Below the pieces are notes generated by a model that did not search any database, had not been told where the DNA came from, and worked only from the letters and a program-made list of their open reading frames with translations. Below, piece by piece: positions 32,189 through 40,069 of a DNA stretch of 64,000 nucleotides (its first letter is position 1; the number at the start of each line of letters is the position of its first letter). Position numbers and translations under genes: made by a program. The stretch covers positions 496,001 to 560,000 of the forward strand of contig CAWFUP010000002.1 of assembly GCA_963819075.1 (NCBI GenBank). Reading direction: 5' to 3'. The stretch comes from CAVQBJ01 sp963819075. GTDB lineage: Bacteria > Actinomycetota > Thermoleophilia > Solirubrobacterales > Solirubrobacteraceae.

Positions 32189-33169
32189 CTAGGCCTCGCG
32201 CAGGCGAGCGGCCGCGGCCTCGGGGGCGACGATGTTCAGATTCACTTCGGTGGACAGCTCGAGGCCGGCGAGGTGGGTGAGGCGGGGAGCGATGTCGATC
32301 CGCCAGCAGAAGTGCTCGGCGCCGCTCGGCGCGGTACGCACCCAGAGGTTGAGCGGCGGGCTGGCACCGAGCACCTCGGCCAGCCGGCGCAGCGCGTCGT
32401 GCAGGAGCGCGGCGCCGCTCGCTCCCTCGTCCTCGAAGCGCGCGCGGGGTGTACGCGGGGCGAGCATCAGCTGCAGCGGCACGCGGGACGCGTACGGAGC
32501 GATGAGCACGGCCTCGCTGTCGATGGCGACGACGCGCTCGCGGCGGCGGACCTCCTCCTGGACGAGATCGCCGAGGAGGTTCTGCCCCATCATGCGCGTC
32601 GCGTAGGCGCCGAAGCGCTCGCGCTCACGCGCCACCGCTCCCGGCACGAACGGGAGCGCGTACAGCTGCGCGTGCGTGTGGGGCAGCGAGGCGCCGGCCT
32701 CGCGACGCTCGTTGACGATCAGCTGCGTGCACGCACAGTCGCGGTGAACGCGCATGCGCTCGCGCCACACCTCGACGGCGCCCACCACCTCGGACACGGT
32801 GAGATCGGCGAGGCTCGAGACCGAGGCCGGGGCGTTCACGATCACCTCGTGCGCGCCGACGGCGGCCGTCGCGCTGAACAGCTCGGGGCGCGCGTCGCGG
32901 GGAGGCTCGACCTCGCCCGGGCGCAGCGCGGGGTACTTGTTGGGCACGACGCGAACCGTCCATCCGGGCCCGTTCGGTACTCCCCCTGCCGGCCGCACGG
33001 CATACAGCTCCGGTGGAGTCTGGTCCTCGTGGCCCTCGGCGAACGGGTCGGTCGCCGCGTCGATGGGCTCCGGCGGAGAGGCGCTCAGCCCGCCGCCGGG
33101 TCGCGTCGCGCGGTCGGCGGCGACGATCGTCTTATGCCCGCTGAGCGGGTCGAGACGGATCTCGGGCAT
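32189..33169 (-). CDS. galT: Galactose-1-phosphate uridylyltransferase-like protein
   Basis: A HIT-superfamily nucleotidyltransferase of 326 residues resembling GalT, which exchanges UMP between UDP-glucose and galactose-1-phosphate. It starts with the typical MPEIRLDPLSGHKTIVA and contains VRVVPNKYPAL and the active-site segment ASLPHTHAQLYALP, in which the second His would carry the UMP. The usual HPHxQ is HTHAQ, and the N-terminal zinc Cys pair (CPFCPGNE in many GalT) is replaced by DPFAEGHE, so the metal site is altered. It may act on another sugar phosphate. It lies after the TlpA gene on the same strand. Confidence 0.78.
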   Translation of the reverse strand: MPEIRLDPLSGHKTIVAADRATRPGGGLSASPPEPIDAATDPFAEGHEDQTPPELYAVRPAGGVPNGPGWTVRVVPNKYPALRPGEVEPPRDARPELFSATAAVGAHEVIVNAPASVSSLADLTVSEVVGAVEVWRERMRVHRDCACTQLIVNERREAGASLPHTHAQLYALPFVPGAVARERERFGAYATRMMGQNLLGDLVQEEVRRRERVVAIDSEAVLIAPYASRVPLQLMLAPRTPRARFEDEGASGAALLHDALRRLAEVLGASPPLNLWVRTAPSGAEHFCWRIDIAPRLTHLAGLELSTEVNLNIVAPEAAAARLREA

Positions 33170-33177
33170 CGCGTCAA

Positions 33178-33768
33178 CTACGACGCGGACGCGTAGCGTT
33201 GCACGTCGGTCTCCAGCTGTGCGACGGTCGCGAACGGGCCCTGGTGGATGAAGTTGAGGCGTCCGGAGCGGTCGTAGAACACGGTGACCGGGAAGTTGCT
33301 GGAGAGGGTGACATCGGTCCCGATGGTCCCGTCGCGGTCGGAGATGCTCGGGTAGCTCACCGGGTGGGCGGCGAGGAAGCTGCGCGGGTCGCCGTCATCG
33401 GCGGAGTCGATGCCGAGGAACGCGATCCGCCGGCCGAGGGCGGCGGAGGCGCGCTCGAACACCCCGAACTCCGCGCGGCACGGCTGACACCACGAGGCCC
33501 ACTTGTTGACGACCACCGGATAGCCATGCAGCGCCGCCAGGCGGGCCTGCAGCGCCTGGGCGCCACCGCCGAGCAGCTGCCCGGCCTCGGCATGCAGGGC
33601 GGCGAGCGGCGCCGGCGATCCGGCGAGCTCGGCCTGTACCTGCGCGGCGCTCGGCGCCGGCCCGAGGCCGGGCGTCGCGTCGCGTCGCGTCGCCTGCACG
33701 ATGCCCACCGCGACCACCGCCGCGAGGCCGAGCAGCGCGACGCTTACGAGCACGTGGGAGCGGGCCAT
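33178..33768 (-). CDS. TlpA/thioredoxin-like disulfide reductase
   Basis: A membrane-anchored thioredoxin-fold protein of 196 residues working outside the membrane on disulfides, for example of cytochrome c or other secreted proteins. An N-terminal hydrophobic helix (about 5-26) precedes a variable region and the thioredoxin domain with active site WASWCQPCRAEF (CxxC). The cis-Pro region is NFPVTVFYD. ATG 33768 was preferred over 33786. The GalT-like gene begins eight bases after its stop. The nearby ccm genes give a possible client pathway, though they lie 10 kb away. Confidence 0.85.
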   Translation of the reverse strand: MARSHVLVSVALLGLAAVVAVGIVQATRRDATPGLGPAPSAAQVQAELAGSPAPLAALHAEAGQLLGGGAQALQARLAALHGYPVVVNKWASWCQPCRAEFGVFERASAALGRRIAFLGIDSADDGDPRSFLAAHPVSYPSISDRDGTIGTDVTLSSNFPVTVFYDRSGRLNFIHQGPFATVAQLETDVQRYASAS

Positions 33769-33985
33769 CGGCAAAGCCTCGCACACGTCCTCGCCCAGCG
33801 CCGCGCGTGAAGATCATGGTCGGTTGCCGGGCTGTCCAGGGGTCGCGTGCTATATCCTGAGACACACGTTGCAGCCCGGTGACCTCGGAGGCGAGGTCGC
33901 TTGGAGCATCCCGGCACGTTTGTCCGGTGATCCGAGTCCCGCGACGCCGTCGCTGGGGATTCCGTCTCGAAGTCCAGAGCCTCTT

Positions 33986-36901
33986 ATGGCCGAGCCCAGT
34001 TCAGTGGCCCTCGCGGCTACGCCCCTTCCAGATTCCAAGGCGCTTGCGCGCGCCGAGAAGTTCGTCCGCGAACGCTTCGTCCACGAAGGCGAGGACCCCG
34101 CGGTCGCACTCGCCCCCGGCTCTCCGCGCCGGCGCGCCCTCGATGCCGCGCTCGCCGAGATCGAGCAGGGGCTACGCGTGCCCTCCGCCGCGTGGCGGCG
34201 CGACTACTCGCTGCTGCTCGGTCTCGAGCGTGTGCTGTCCGAGGAGGAGCCGCACCTCGTCGACGGCACGGTGCTGTCTCCACATCAGGTCGACGCGCTC
34301 TCGGGCACGCTCACCGCGCTGCTCGCCGAGGCGCTGCGCACGAACGGCAACGGGACGGCGGCGGCTGCCTCGCCCGAGCTGCTCGCATCGGCCGACATCC
34401 TCGGGGCGGACGACGAGGAGCTCGCGGCACCGGCCGCCGAGGCCGCGGCGGAGCCCGCCGTCGAGGACGAGGAGGAGGACGAGCTCGAGGGAGATCTCGA
34501 GGACGAGGAGGACCTCGAGGACGAGGAGGACCTCGACGACGAGCTCGATGCGGTCGCTCCGGCTGCGCCCGATGACGACGAGGAGGATCTCGAGGAAGAG
34601 GAGGACGAGCTCGAGCTCGAGGACGTCGAGGAGGAAGAGGAGGAGCTCGTCGCCGAGGAAGAGCCCGACGAGGAGCCGCGCGACTGGGTCGACGAGGGCG
34701 AGGAGGACCAGCTTCCCGAGCAGCCCGAGGATCCGAACGCGGCGAAGCGCTTCTGGTTCGAGCATGCCACCGGCGCCGGCAAGACGGTGGCCGCGCTCGG
34801 CTTCGTCGAGGCCTCGCACACCGGCGGCGTGCTCATCCTCACGCACCGGCGCAACCTCGTCGACCAGTTCAACGGCGAGCTGACCGACCGCGGCTACAAG
34901 TCGCGCATCAGTCGTCCGCTGCTCAAGGGCGAGGACGCCGCCAACGGCCCGGTCACGGTCGAGACCTACCAGTGGTTCGTGCGCAACGCCGGCAAGATCT
35001 CCAGCGCCTACACGATCGTCATCTGCGACGAGGCGCACACGGCGCTCGGGGAGAAGACGAGCGCGGCAATCCGCGAGTGGACCGGCCCGATCTTCATCGG
35101 CATGACCGCCACCGGCGCGCTCATCGCCCGCCACGTCACCGACCTCTTCCCGACGCAGACCTCGCGCTTCGACCTCGCCCAGGCCGCGCGGCGCGGCGTG
35201 ATCGCACCGCTGCGCTGCGTGCGCATCCCACCGGGCCCCGGCGTGCGCACGATCGCGAAGGTGCCCTTGCGCCGTGGCGAGGTCGACACCGAGTTCGATC
35301 AGGAGATGCTGGCCGAGCTGCTCGATCAGCACCCGTTCAACTACGCGGTCGCCGACCTCTACAAGACGCGCTTCAACGGCGTGCCCGGCGTCGTCTATGC
35401 CGCCGGCGTGCGCCACGCCTACAACCTCGAGGCGGCGTTCCTCGCCACCGGGCTGAAGGCGAAGGGTGTATCGGGCGAGACGCCCAAGCGCGAGCTCGCC
35501 GAGATCCTCGCTCGCTACGAGCGCGGCGAGATCGACGTGCTCATCAACGCGCAGCTGCTGGCCGAGGGCTGGAACTCGCCGCGCGCGACGGTGTGCGTGC
35601 ATCTCGCGCCGACGGCCTCCAAGCGCATCTACCAGCAGCGCGTGGGGCGCGTGACGCGCCGTCATCCGGGCAAGGAGGCGGGACTCGTCGTCGACTTCGT
35701 GCATCCCGCGACCAAGCACGACGACCCCGTAGTAACGCTGCATTCCTTGCTCGACCGCGACGTCTATCGCGGCGGCGCAATCGTCGTCGGACCAGTTCGT
35801 CGCGGACGCGGGCGCCGGGTGCGCGTCGAGCGTCGCGTGCTGCCGGTGTGCGCGGACGAAGAGCGGCGGTTCGCCGTCTTCGAGCGCGAGCTGTGGCGCA
35901 TCGCCGTCGAGCATCTCGACTACGGCGAGCAGCACGTGTGGGCCGCGCTCGCGGGCGCCCGGGTCGCGCCGAGCGGATGGCGCCGGGCCCGCGCGATGCT
36001 GCACTTCGACCGCACGGGCGAGCTCAAGAGCCGCTTCCTCATCACCGCCGTCCAGCGCAACAAGAACTCGCAGCTGCGGCTGCGCGCGCTCACCGACATC
36101 GCGGCCGCCCGCGATGCCGACGCGTTCGACACCGCGATCGACATCGTCGGGTCCTGGTCTCGCGACGATCGTCGCGAGGCGGCGAAGATCATGCTGCGTG
36201 CGCTCGCCGAGCGCCGCATCGGGCGCCGCGACCAGGCCAACGCGTGGATCTGGCGCCTGGCCGAGTACACCCGCGAGGTGCACGAGGAGTACGCCGTGCA
36301 GCGCTGGCCGGAGACGAAGCGCCTGCTCGGCCTGCTCGTCAACTCGGCCGGCGGCGCGCACGCGCGCAACGCGCGCCGCCTCGTGCACGCCTCACGCAAG
36401 CAGGACCGCCGGCTCGCCGCGGCCCTGCTCGCGGCGGCGCTCGCGCACACGCCCGAGGCGGAGGAGGTGCTGCGCGGCGCGCGCACCCGGATGGCGCGCA
36501 AGCCGCCCGCTCTCGCGCGCGAGCTGCTGCGCAACTTCCCCAAGCGGCGAGCCCGCGCCAACCGCCGCCGGCGCAAGGCCGCCAAGCTCGAGAGCGTGCT
36601 CGCCGACCGCGCGACCGACGAGCCCGGGGCCGCGTCCGAGGCGGCCGCAAACGGCGAGCGCGCGGGCGCTCGGGCGGAAGCGAGCGCCGAGCGCAACGGC
36701 TCGTCATCGCGCGGACGCCGGCGCCGGTCGTCCCGCGGTGGCGCAAAGCCCGCCGCGCCCGAATCGCCGTCCGACGAGGTGCTGGCCGAGGCGCTCTCGA
36801 CCCCGTCGCCGGCGGGCGACGACGGGCGCCGGCCGGTGGACGCCGAGGGCAAGGTGCAGCAGACGGTCGATACGGCGCTCGAGCACGCCGACCGCCCGTA
36901 G
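33986..36901 (+). CDS. DEAH-type SF2 helicase with hyperacidic insert
   Basis: A superfamily 2 nucleic-acid helicase of 971 residues. A Q-motif-like LSPHQVDALSG (about 98-108) is separated from Walker A (ATGAGKT, 261-267) by an insert in which residues 157-250 are almost all Glu, Asp or Leu. Motif Ia is LTHRRNLVDQF, motif II ICDEAH (DEAH 348-351), motif III GMTATG, and the second RecA domain ends with QRVGRVTRRHPGK (motif VI). A helical C-terminal half and an Arg/Ser-rich basic tail follow. ATG 33986 was chosen; the open frame to 33701 is antisense to the TlpA gene. The role may be in repair or RNA handling. Confidence 0.82.
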   Translation: MAEPSSVALAATPLPDSKALARAEKFVRERFVHEGEDPAVALAPGSPRRRALDAALAEIEQGLRVPSAAWRRDYSLLLGLERVLSEEEPHLVDGTVLSPHQVDALSGTLTALLAEALRTNGNGTAAAASPELLASADILGADDEELAAPAAEAAAEPAVEDEEEDELEGDLEDEEDLEDEEDLDDELDAVAPAAPDDDEEDLEEEEDELELEDVEEEEEELVAEEEPDEEPRDWVDEGEEDQLPEQPEDPNAAKRFWFEHATGAGKTVAALGFVEASHTGGVLILTHRRNLVDQFNGELTDRGYKSRISRPLLKGEDAANGPVTVETYQWFVRNAGKISSAYTIVICDEAHTALGEKTSAAIREWTGPIFIGMTATGALIARHVTDLFPTQTSRFDLAQAARRGVIAPLRCVRIPPGPGVRTIAKVPLRRGEVDTEFDQEMLAELLDQHPFNYAVADLYKTRFNGVPGVVYAAGVRHAYNLEAAFLATGLKAKGVSGETPKRELAEILARYERGEIDVLINAQLLAEGWNSPRATVCVHLAPTASKRIYQQRVGRVTRRHPGKEAGLVVDFVHPATKHDDPVVTLHSLLDRDVYRGGAIVVGPVRRGRGRRVRVERRVLPVCADEERRFAVFERELWRIAVEHLDYGEQHVWAALAGARVAPSGWRRARAMLHFDRTGELKSRFLITAVQRNKNSQLRLRALTDIAAARDADAFDTAIDIVGSWSRDDRREAAKIMLRALAERRIGRRDQANAWIWRLAEYTREVHEEYAVQRWPETKRLLGLLVNSAGGAHARNARRLVHASRKQDRRLAAALLAAALAHTPEAEEVLRGARTRMARKPPALARELLRNFPKRRARANRRRRKAAKLESVLADRATDEPGAASEAAANGERAGARAEASAERNGSSSRGRRRRSSRGGAKPAAPESPSDEVLAEALSTPSPAGDDGRRPVDAEGKVQQTVDTALEHADRP

Positions 36902-36914
36902 CCGCCGGCCGCGC

Positions 36915-37847
36915 TCAGACGCGAGCCGACGCGGGGCGCGACGGCAGCGCGTGCAGCGGAGCCGGAGCCGGTCGCTCGTGGCGGCCGAACCGTGGCGCCA
37001 GATGCCGCTCCTCGCCCTCGTGGGCGAGGGTGACCGCGCCCGCGCGCCCGCCGAGCGCGCGCCAGCGATGACGCGCCTGGGCCTGCAAGGCGTCGAGCGT
37101 GTCGTCGTCGTGCAGCGGGTCGTGGTGGAAGAGCAGCACGCGCTGCACGTCGCAGCGCGCCGCGAACGTGAGCGCGTCGCTCATCGCCGAGTGTCCCCAG
37201 CCGATGTGCGCCGGGTATTCGTCGTCGGCGTACTGGCAGTCGTGGATGAGCAGCGAGGCGCGGTGCGCGAGCGCGTACCCCGAGATCCACTCGGGGTCGA
37301 GGTCGGCCAGCGGCATCCCGAGCGCCGGCTCGTGATCGGGGATGTAGCAGAGCGACTGATCCCCGTCCTCGATGCGGAAGCCGAGCGTCTGGCCGCGATG
37401 CGTGACCGGCGCGCTGCGCACGATCGTGCTGCCGATCGTCCACTCGCGCGGGCACGGCAGAAAGGAGATGTCGGCCGGGAGATCGGCGATCTCCATCGGG
37501 GCGAGCGGGGCCGAGATGTAGCGGCCGAGACGATCCTCGAGCGGGTCGTCCGGATCGGGCGGGCCCCAGACGAAGATGCGGGTGTCGGGCGCGAAGCACG
37601 GCTCGAAGAACATCAGGCCCTGGATGTGGTCGAGGTGCAGGTGCGTGAGCAGGATGTGGATCACCGGTGGACAGCGCCGATGAGCGAGCGCCACACCGAG
37701 CGTGCGCAGGCCGGTGCCGGCATCGAGCACGAGCAGGCTCCCGTCGCCGAGCGTCAGCTGCACGCACGACGTGTTGCCGCCATAGCGCGCCGTCTCGGCG
37801 CCGGGTGCCGCCACCGAGCCACGCGATCCCCAGACCTTCAGCCTCAT
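36915..37847 (-). CDS. MBL-fold metallohydrolase
   Basis: A 310-residue zinc hydrolase of the metallo-beta-lactamase fold, PhnP/phosphodiesterase-like branch. It begins MRLKVWGSRGSVAAPG, then GGNTSCVQL, and has THLHLDHIQGL (HxHxDH), SAPVTHRG (third His), CYIPDHEP and a late Asp and His pair (LLIHDCQYADDEY and LFHHDPLHDD). Members hydrolyse phosphodiesters of small molecules. ATG 37847 overlaps the PAS gene's stop by four bases, so the two are co-translated, suggesting a sensor and enzyme pair. Confidence 0.82.
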   Translation of the reverse strand: MRLKVWGSRGSVAAPGAETARYGGNTSCVQLTLGDGSLLVLDAGTGLRTLGVALAHRRCPPVIHILLTHLHLDHIQGLMFFEPCFAPDTRIFVWGPPDPDDPLEDRLGRYISAPLAPMEIADLPADISFLPCPREWTIGSTIVRSAPVTHRGQTLGFRIEDGDQSLCYIPDHEPALGMPLADLDPEWISGYALAHRASLLIHDCQYADDEYPAHIGWGHSAMSDALTFAARCDVQRVLLFHHDPLHDDDTLDALQAQARHRWRALGGRAGAVTLAHEGEERHLAPRFGRHERPAPAPLHALPSRPASARV

Positions 37848-38245
37848 GCGCTCGGCTCCCCAATCGGCCAGAAGAAGGCCATCGCCCCGCGCGCACCCTC
37901 GGCGGACACGATCGGCAGCGCGCTCACCTCGATGTCGTGATCGGCCCCGGCGAACGTGCGGATGCGCAGGCTCGCGTGCGCGGGTGAGCCGTTACGCAGG
38001 GCGATCGTCAGCGGAAGCTCGTCGATCGGCACGTGCTGGCCGTCGCGGTCGAACGGTCCCACGTGCTCCCACACCGGCGTGCCGTCGGCCCGCACCTCTT
38101 CGAAGCGGCGACCAAGCAGGTGCCCCGCGGCGTCGTTGTAGAAGATGAGCGCGCCGGACGCGTCGGTGAGGAATGCCGGCGTCGACAGGCTCGTCATCAG
38201 GTTGCGAGCGAGGATGAGCTCCAGCGGACGCTGCGCGGTACTCAT
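37844..38245 (-). CDS. Stand-alone PAS-domain protein
   Basis: A 133-residue single PAS domain: LSTPAFLTDASGALIFYNDAAGHLLGR-type start (residues about 20-46), then a central EEVRADGTPVWEH and the closing strands ASLRIRTFAGADHDIEVSAL and GAMAFFWP. It probably senses a small ligand or redox state, but has no output domain of its own. Its stop overlaps the MBL hydrolase start by four bases, so it may control that enzyme. It lies just after the large palindrome. Confidence 0.78.
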   Translation of the reverse strand: MSTAQRPLELILARNLMTSLSTPAFLTDASGALIFYNDAAGHLLGRRFEEVRADGTPVWEHVGPFDRDGQHVPIDELPLTIALRNGSPAHASLRIRTFAGADHDIEVSALPIVSAEGARGAMAFFWPIGEPSA

Positions 38246-38375
38246 GTTCGCACTCTAAACGGCTTCGCGGTGCGGCGCGATGGCCTGCGCGTGGGCCGGG
38301 GGCGCTAGCGGCGGGTCGGGGGCGGCGTCGCGTCGCGCGTGCCTCCACGGACGTGCTCGTCGTTGGGGTGACGGA

Positions 38376-38499
38376 TGCGTATCCGGTTGCGTCAGGTAGC
38401 GCCGATTCGCCGGGGGTGCACGTCCTTTCCGTGAGATATTCATAGAAACGACGTGCACCCCCGAATGCAGCGGCGCTACCGGAGCTGACCGGATGCGCA
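38376..38499. repeat. Large imperfect palindrome with internal loop
   Basis: A 124-base inverted repeat between birA and the PAS gene. The inner stem is 14 perfect pairs (38411-38424 with 38450-38463) around a 25-base AT-richer loop. A 6/7-base internal loop separates it from nine perfect pairs GTAGCGCCG/CGGCGCTAC, and the outer 20 bases still match in part (TGCGTATCCGGT with ACCGGATGCGCA). It has no T-tract. It could be a terminator, a structured RNA or a REP-like mobile palindrome. Confidence 0.7.
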
Positions 38500-38511
38500 C
38501 GGGCCGGTGCG

Positions 38512-39246
38512 TCAGTCGGACGCCGGCGCCCCGACGCCGCCGAGGCCGACGTGGACCTCGCCGGCGTCGAGTGCCGCGAGGCTCCCGTCGGCCTGGCGAA
38601 CGAGCAGGTGCCCATCGTCGTCGACGCCCGCGGCGACGCCGGCGACGGCGGACGAGCTCACCTCGCGCCCGAGCAGGGCATCGCGTGCCCTCCAGTCGTC
38701 GAGCAGCTGCGCGGCGGGCTGCGCGAGGCGCCGCTGCAGCGCGACGAGCACCTCGTCGAGCACGCGCTCCACGGCCGCGGGCTCGAGCTGCAGCGATGCC
38801 GCCGTCGTCGCGAGCTCCGCCGGCAGGTCGCCGTCACGCATCGCGACGTTGACGCCGATGCCCAGGACCGCCCAGCCCTCCTGGGGCCGGCCCTCGACGA
38901 GCAGCCCGGCGCACTTGGCCAGCGCGCCGTCGGGCGCGACGAGGACGACGTCGTTCGGCCACTTCACGAGCGCGGTGCCCGCGCCGCTCGCCCGCACGGC
39001 GTCGCAGACGGCGAGGCCGGCGATCAGCGACAGCAACGGCGGTGGCTCGCGAAGCACGAGCGACATCAGCAGCGCGCGCCCGGGCGGCGCCGACCATGTG
39101 CGGCCCTGGCGCCCCCGGCCCGCCGTCTGCTCGGATGCCGTCACGAGGGTCCCGTGGGGTGCGCCGCGGGCCGCGAGCGTCCGCGCGTGCTCGTTCGTCG
39201 ACTCGATGCGCCGGAAGTGCACGCGCGGGGTGCCGAGCGACGGCAT
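38512..39246 (-). CDS. birA: Biotin-[acetyl-CoA-carboxylase] ligase
   Basis: Attaches biotin to carboxylase carrier domains through biotinyl-AMP. The catalytic domain shows STNEHARTLA at the start, the biotin loop TAGRGRQGRTW, and KWPNDVVL; a small C-terminal domain follows from about 190. There is no N-terminal DNA-binding domain, so it is not a repressor. The length of 244 residues is usual for the monofunctional type. Its start overlaps the stop of the SAM-hydrolysing-type gene by one base, so it is the tail of the long cofactor operon. Confidence 0.92.
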   Translation of the reverse strand: MPSLGTPRVHFRRIESTNEHARTLAARGAPHGTLVTASEQTAGRGRQGRTWSAPPGRALLMSLVLREPPPLLSLIAGLAVCDAVRASGAGTALVKWPNDVVLVAPDGALAKCAGLLVEGRPQEGWAVLGIGVNVAMRDGDLPAELATTAASLQLEPAAVERVLDEVLVALQRRLAQPAAQLLDDWRARDALLGREVSSSAVAGVAAGVDDDGHLLVRQADGSLAALDAGEVHVGLGGVGAPASD

Positions 39247-40069
39247 CAGGCGAGCCGCACGCGCAGCGCGGAGCCCCGGTCGACGCCGAGCGTGTGGGCC
39301 GCCGAGCCGTGGTTGACCGCGACGGCCGCCATGTGCTGGGCGTCCTCGTAGAGCAGCAGCTCACCGAGGGCGACGTCGGCGAACGTCACCGCGTAGCGGG
39401 CACGGTGGCGGTCCCCGTCGGTGATCAGCTCGAGCTCGGCGCCGAGGCGCAGGCCGGCCGCTCCGAGCTGCTCGTGACCAGCGTCGAGGATGACGTTGCC
39501 GAAGCGATCGAGGGCGAGGACGTGCGCGTGCAGGCCGTCGTCGCCGGCCTGCGCGTGGGAGATCTCGACCCGAGCGAGGTCGTCGGCGGCGATCGGATCG
39601 CCGACCTCGGCCAGCGCCGCCCCCGCGGCCAGCGCGGCCGCGACCGGAGCGAAGATGTCGCGGCCGTGGAACGTTGCCGACACCGGCTCCAGGCGCCGAT
39701 TCGAGCGGCCGATGTCGACGGCCTCGACCACCCCGCCGAGGCGCTCGGCCGCGAGCGACAACAGGCCGTTGTCGGGGCCGACGAGGATCCGCCGCTCAGT
39801 GGCCGTGGCCAGCGCGATCGCGCGGCGCGCATCGGCGCCGCGCGCGCCGACCGTCGGGTCGACGACGGCCAGGTGCACGCCGGCGGGAAGGAACGGGACC
39901 GCGTTGCGCAGCGTCAGCGCGCCGGTGGCGACGTCGTGGCGCGGGATGCCGTGCGTGACGTCGATGACGCGCGCCTGCGGGCACACGCTGGCGATGACGC
40001 CGTGACAGACGCCGACGAACTCGTCATCGAGCCCATAGTCCGACAGGAAGGAGATGAAGCGGTGCGCAT
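39246..40069 (-). CDS. SAM hydroxide adenosyltransferase family (DUF62), start disturbed
   Basis: A protein of about 273 residues of the family that splits S-adenosylmethionine with water (or halide) to adenosine and methionine. Family signatures are FLSDYGLDDEFVGVCHGVI, VIDVTHGIPRHDV, VDPTVGARG, VGPDNGLLS and FHGRDIFAPVAA; RFGNVILD and VNHGSAAHTLG mark the C-terminal barrel. The frame of the gene has no plausible start. An ATG overlapping the hemD stop (TGATG at 40069) is one base out of frame. A missing base just after it would give MRTRFISFLSDYG. It lies in the tetrapyrrole operon. Confidence 0.82.

Noticed and set aside
34172..37896. Long minus-strand open frames under the helicase and MBL genes
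   Set aside because: They are antisense shadows of the helicase and have no family motif. The MBL gene in its own frame is clear.
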